Below, piece by piece: positions 61,295-64,000 of a stretch of DNA of 64,000 bases. A model generated the notes under the pieces. That model had not been told where the DNA came from. It searched no databases and was given only the letters and a program-made list of their open reading frames with translations. Source of the DNA: Dietzia sp032248695 (GTDB lineage Bacteria > Actinomycetota > Actinomycetes > Mycobacteriales > Mycobacteriaceae); NCBI RefSeq assembly GCF_032248695.1, contig NZ_JAVHXC010000003.1, positions 310,001 through 374,000 of the forward strand. The letters are read 5' to 3'. The position numbers were made by a program, and so were the translations under genes. Numbering within the stretch: position 1 is the first letter of the stretch; each line of letters starts with the position of its first letter.

Positions 61295-63907
61295 TCAGCG
61301 CGGGTCGCGGTCCGCTCGCGCGGGTGGGCGCAGGATCCACGTGTCCTTGCCGCCGCCGCCCCGCGAGGAGTTGACGATCATCGACCCCGCCGGCGCCACC
61401 CGCGTCAGCCCCGCCGGGACCGCATGCGCGGTGGTCCGGCCCCCTTCGCGGCGGAGGTGCGCGAACGCCCGCAGGTCCACGTGGCGCCGCTGCATCTCGC
61501 GGCCGTCGAAGGTCGGCAGCGTCGACAGGGACACCACGTCCTGGGCGATGTACCGCTCCGGTCGGGCCAGCAGGTCCTCGCGCCGCTCGGCGAGCTCGGC
61601 CTCGGTGCACTCGGGTCCGATCGTGATGCCCGCCCCGCCGTACCCGTCGATGGGCTTGACCACCATCTCGGCGAGCCGGTCGAGCACGTGGTCCCGCTGG
61701 GTCCGGTCCGCGCAGAGGAACGTGGGGACCTGGTCGAGGATCGGGGTCTCGCCGAGGTAGAAGTCGATCATCTCCGGCACCGCGGCGTAGATCGCCTTGT
61801 CGTCGGCCACCCCGTTGCCCAGCGCGTTGGCCACGGTGAGCCGACCCGCGAACAACGCCTCGAGAAGCCCGTCGCGGAGCGGCACCCCGTCGAAGCCGGG
61901 CGAGGACAGCAGCATGTCCTCGTCGATGCGCGCGTAGACCACGTCGATCCGGTGCAGTCCGCCCCGGTCCCGGCGGTGCAGGATGCCGTCGACGAACGCG
62001 ACCTTGTCGGGCGTGACCAGGGGGAGCCCGGCCCGTTCGGCGATGAGCCGGTGCTCGAACCACGCGGAGTCCGTGGATCCGGACGAGAGCAGCACCACCG
62101 CGGGCTCGTCCCCGGCCGCGGGGGGCGCGGCCGCCTGCAGGGTCTGCCTGATCATGGGGAACGCCTCGTCGGGCGAGTAGAGGTCGTACCCGTCCATGAG
62201 GTCGCCGAACAGCGTCGTGGTCATCTCCCGGTGGGCGTGGGAGAACGCGATTCCCGAGGGCACCCGCACGTTGTCCTCGAGGACGAGCCATCGGCCGTCG
62301 TCCGCGCACACCAGGTCGACGCCGCTGATGTGGGCGCGGATCCGGCCCGGTCTCACCACCCGCCCGGTGCTGCGGTAGCCGGGTGCGCGGTCCAACGCCT
62401 CCGGCGCGAGGCGCCCGGCCGCGACGATCGCCTGGTCGCCGTAGACGTCGTTGAGGAACGCGTCCACCGCCCTCGCGCGCTGCTCGACGCCCGCGGCCAG
62501 CCGCTCCCACACCGCCGAGGTGATGATCCTGGGCAGGAAGTCCATCGGGAAGACGTGCGGCCGGTCCTCCCCGGTCACCCGGAACGTCACCCCGGCCACC
62601 GCGGCCTCCTGCTCGGCCCGGATCTGCCGTGCCCGCAGCCGCACCGTCCCCAACCGCTCGAGACGCTCGACGACGCGCGCGTACTCGGGGCGCACCCCGC
62701 CGTCGGCGCCGACCGCCTCGTCCCAGCTCGGATCCAGGTCGAGCCCGTCGAGCGGCAGGTAGACGCCGAACAGGCGGCCGCGCGCCTCCGACATCGGGGA
62801 CCGCGTGCCGGTGCTGCCGCCGGTCTCGGCGACGAGGAGGTCCACCACGTCGACCGGGCGGGTCCGACGCCGCAACACCTGCCGCTGCCGGTAGGCGCTA
62901 CTGCCGTTGTAGAGGGCGTCGTCCAGCAGCTCGCGGGCCAGGTCGAGGTCGCCGGACGCGGCCAGCTCGTCCTCGAGGGAGGTCACGAGGTCGGTGAGGA
63001 CGTCGGCCGCGGGGCGCGGACGGGCGGTCCCCGGGTCGACCAGGTCGCCCTCGAGTCCGGAGCGCGCCGCCCGCCACATCGCCGCCCGTAGCGAGGTGTC
63101 CGCCGGCGCCCCGGTGTGCGCGCCCCGGTCGAGCGCCGCCGACTCCCTGTTCACCAGGGCCCGGAACAGGACCGCCACGAGCACGGCGGTGTCCGCGATC
63201 GGGCTCGAGTCGCAGGCAGTCAGCTCGACGGTCCGCCCGTCCCGCCCGGGTTGTACACCGAAGCGGACCATCGACGCGTCCGCGACCACCCCGCTGGCCA
63301 CCAGACCGTCGACCAACGCGTCGTACTCCTCCGCCGAGCAGACCCCCGCCACCGGGGCGATGGTCGGCCACCGCGACGCGGCCGTGGAGCGGTAGCTGGC
63401 GTACTCGGAGTCCGACCCGTCCCGCAAAAACGGTGAGCTCGCGGTGAGCGCCAGGAACGCGGGCAGGTGCGCCGAGGTGCGGCAGGCCACCTGCACCGCC
63501 CGGTCGCGATCGGCGACCTCCACTCGTACGCCGGTGCTGCAGTAGACCTGGTCGCGGACCAGATACTCGTAGTCCGCGAGCAGCCGACGGAACCGCAGGG
63601 TCTCGTTCTCCAGGGAGGATGTCGGGGGGCCGAGCGGCAGCGCGCCCGCGGCGACCACGGCCAGCCCCGCCTTCTCCGCGGCGTCCCGGAGATCACCGCG
63701 CAGCCGGCGCATCTCGGCGCGGAGCCCGGCCGCCGAGGTCGTCTCCGGGGTGAGCGACCGCACCACCGAGCTCTCCACCTCGACCACGCGGTGGTCTGCG
63801 GGCAGGCGGGCGATGAGTCCCCCGGCGCGGGGGGCGAGCTCGCGGGTGGCGGCGTCGAGGACGTGGAGGTCCTCCTCGATCACGATCGTCCGGCCGGCGG
63901 GGCTCAT
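61295..63907 (-). CDS. GCS2-like carboxylate-amine ligase fused to circularly permuted ATP-grasp domain (copy 1)
   Basis: 870 residues from ATG 63907 (MSPAGRTIVIEEDLHVLDAA); a GTG at 63940 is an alternative. It has the same two-domain layout and motifs as the adjacent paralogue: GCS2-like first half (VRVEVADRDRAVQVACRTSA, VELTACDSSPIADTAV), ATP-grasp second half (VTGEDRPHVFPMDFLPRIIT, VVKPIDGYGGAGITIGPECT, SSRGGGGKDTWILRPP). It lacks the Ala-Asp-Ser repeat. The pair may form a hetero-oligomer or act on sequential steps (inference). It heads the operon with the peptidase and amidohydrolase. Confidence 0.85.
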   Translation of the reverse strand: MSPAGRTIVIEEDLHVLDAATRELAPRAGGLIARLPADHRVVEVESSVVRSLTPETTSAAGLRAEMRRLRGDLRDAAEKAGLAVVAAGALPLGPPTSSLENETLRFRRLLADYEYLVRDQVYCSTGVRVEVADRDRAVQVACRTSAHLPAFLALTASSPFLRDGSDSEYASYRSTAASRWPTIAPVAGVCSAEEYDALVDGLVASGVVADASMVRFGVQPGRDGRTVELTACDSSPIADTAVLVAVLFRALVNRESAALDRGAHTGAPADTSLRAAMWRAARSGLEGDLVDPGTARPRPAADVLTDLVTSLEDELAASGDLDLARELLDDALYNGSSAYRQRQVLRRRTRPVDVVDLLVAETGGSTGTRSPMSEARGRLFGVYLPLDGLDLDPSWDEAVGADGGVRPEYARVVERLERLGTVRLRARQIRAEQEAAVAGVTFRVTGEDRPHVFPMDFLPRIITSAVWERLAAGVEQRARAVDAFLNDVYGDQAIVAAGRLAPEALDRAPGYRSTGRVVRPGRIRAHISGVDLVCADDGRWLVLEDNVRVPSGIAFSHAHREMTTTLFGDLMDGYDLYSPDEAFPMIRQTLQAAAPPAAGDEPAVVLLSSGSTDSAWFEHRLIAERAGLPLVTPDKVAFVDGILHRRDRGGLHRIDVVYARIDEDMLLSSPGFDGVPLRDGLLEALFAGRLTVANALGNGVADDKAIYAAVPEMIDFYLGETPILDQVPTFLCADRTQRDHVLDRLAEMVVKPIDGYGGAGITIGPECTEAELAERREDLLARPERYIAQDVVSLSTLPTFDGREMQRRHVDLRAFAHLRREGGRTTAHAVPAGLTRVAPAGSMIVNSSRGGGGKDTWILRPPARADRDPR

Positions 63908-63965
63908 GGAGAAACGGTAATACCGCTCCGCCCGGGGCACATCCGGTCCGGCTGCGGGGGGCGGC

Positions 63966-64000
63966 TCAGCGCGCCTTCCACACGGGGGCGCGCTTCTCGG
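63966..64000 (-). CDS. C-terminal tip of a probable enoyl-CoA hydratase (partial)
   Basis: Only the last ten codons lie in the window: EKRAPVWKAR and a TGA stop at 63966-63968. The ending EKRxPVWxxR is common at the C-terminus of crotonase-family enoyl-CoA hydratases. The rest of the gene is beyond the window edge, so the assignment is tentative. Confidence 0.5.
   Translation of the reverse strand, partial: EKRAPVWKAR

Overview
This is a very GC-rich chromosomal segment (low 70s % GC by eye, nearly every third codon position G or C) from a mycolic-acid-type actinobacterium (Mycobacteriales). The basis for that is gene order: ino1, a PadR regulator, a DUF5318 protein, ponA, a GT87 glycosyltransferase, then rpsF, ssb, rplI and dnaB match the Mycobacterium tuberculosis Rv0046c-Rv0058 block, and chelatase-cobO-cobB matches Rv2850c-Rv2848c. 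Dietzia or a close relative is my best guess for the genus, which is inference only.

Layout. 0-7.4 kb: a cobalamin block with two cobalamin riboswitches, one per strand. The first leads chelatase-cobO-cobB (+), the second leads cobQ-cobK (-). 7.4-14.8 kb: a small ORF and a six-gene LIV-type ABC transporter operon (livF-livG-acyl-CoA ligase-livH-livM-binding protein, all -). The acyl-CoA ligase suggests that a carboxylic acid is imported and activated. 15-20.4 kb: MHS-type MFS transporter, RibD-like reductase, a MurE-like ligase with an altered DNPR motif, and type II NADH dehydrogenase. 20.6-23.5 kb: a lipoprotein sulfatase overlapping its formylglycine-generating enzyme. 23.6-25.2 kb: small ORFs, a decayed stress-protein remnant and an Lsr2-family gene.

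25.4-41.4 kb: the conserved dnaB-to-ino1 block (rpsR is absent from its usual place). dnaB carries a 143-residue mini-intein with the marks of a class 3 intein (N-terminal Ala, W-C-T motif). Five DnaA-box-like 9-mers lie between rplI and dnaB. A 1353-residue HTH-STAND NTPase-transmembrane-beta-propeller gene and a small LuxR-type HTH gene sit inside this block. 41.4-45.4 kb: a lipoprotein, a HemK2-like methyltransferase, a CDGSH-type Fe-S protein, a haem-oxygenase-like diiron protein and a membrane protein.

45.5-55.3 kb: a complete selenocysteine island. Formate dehydrogenase alpha contains an in-frame UGA followed by a SECIS hairpin with the same GGUCU loop and 18-nt spacing as E. coli fdhF. 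It is followed by the Fe-S and NrfD-type subunits, selB, selA, tRNA-Sec and selD, so the only recognised selenoprotein and the machinery to decode it are together. 55.5-64 kb: an M20 amidohydrolase, an S9 prolyl-oligopeptidase-like peptidase, two tandem paralogous GCS2/ATP-grasp fusion ligases, and the 3' tip of a probable enoyl-CoA hydratase gene.

A recurring non-coding theme: four of the longer gaps between convergent genes (4.6, 34, 43 and 55.4 kb) hold long inverted repeats or degenerate repeat arrays. The 34-kb and 55.4-kb arrays share a sequence family.
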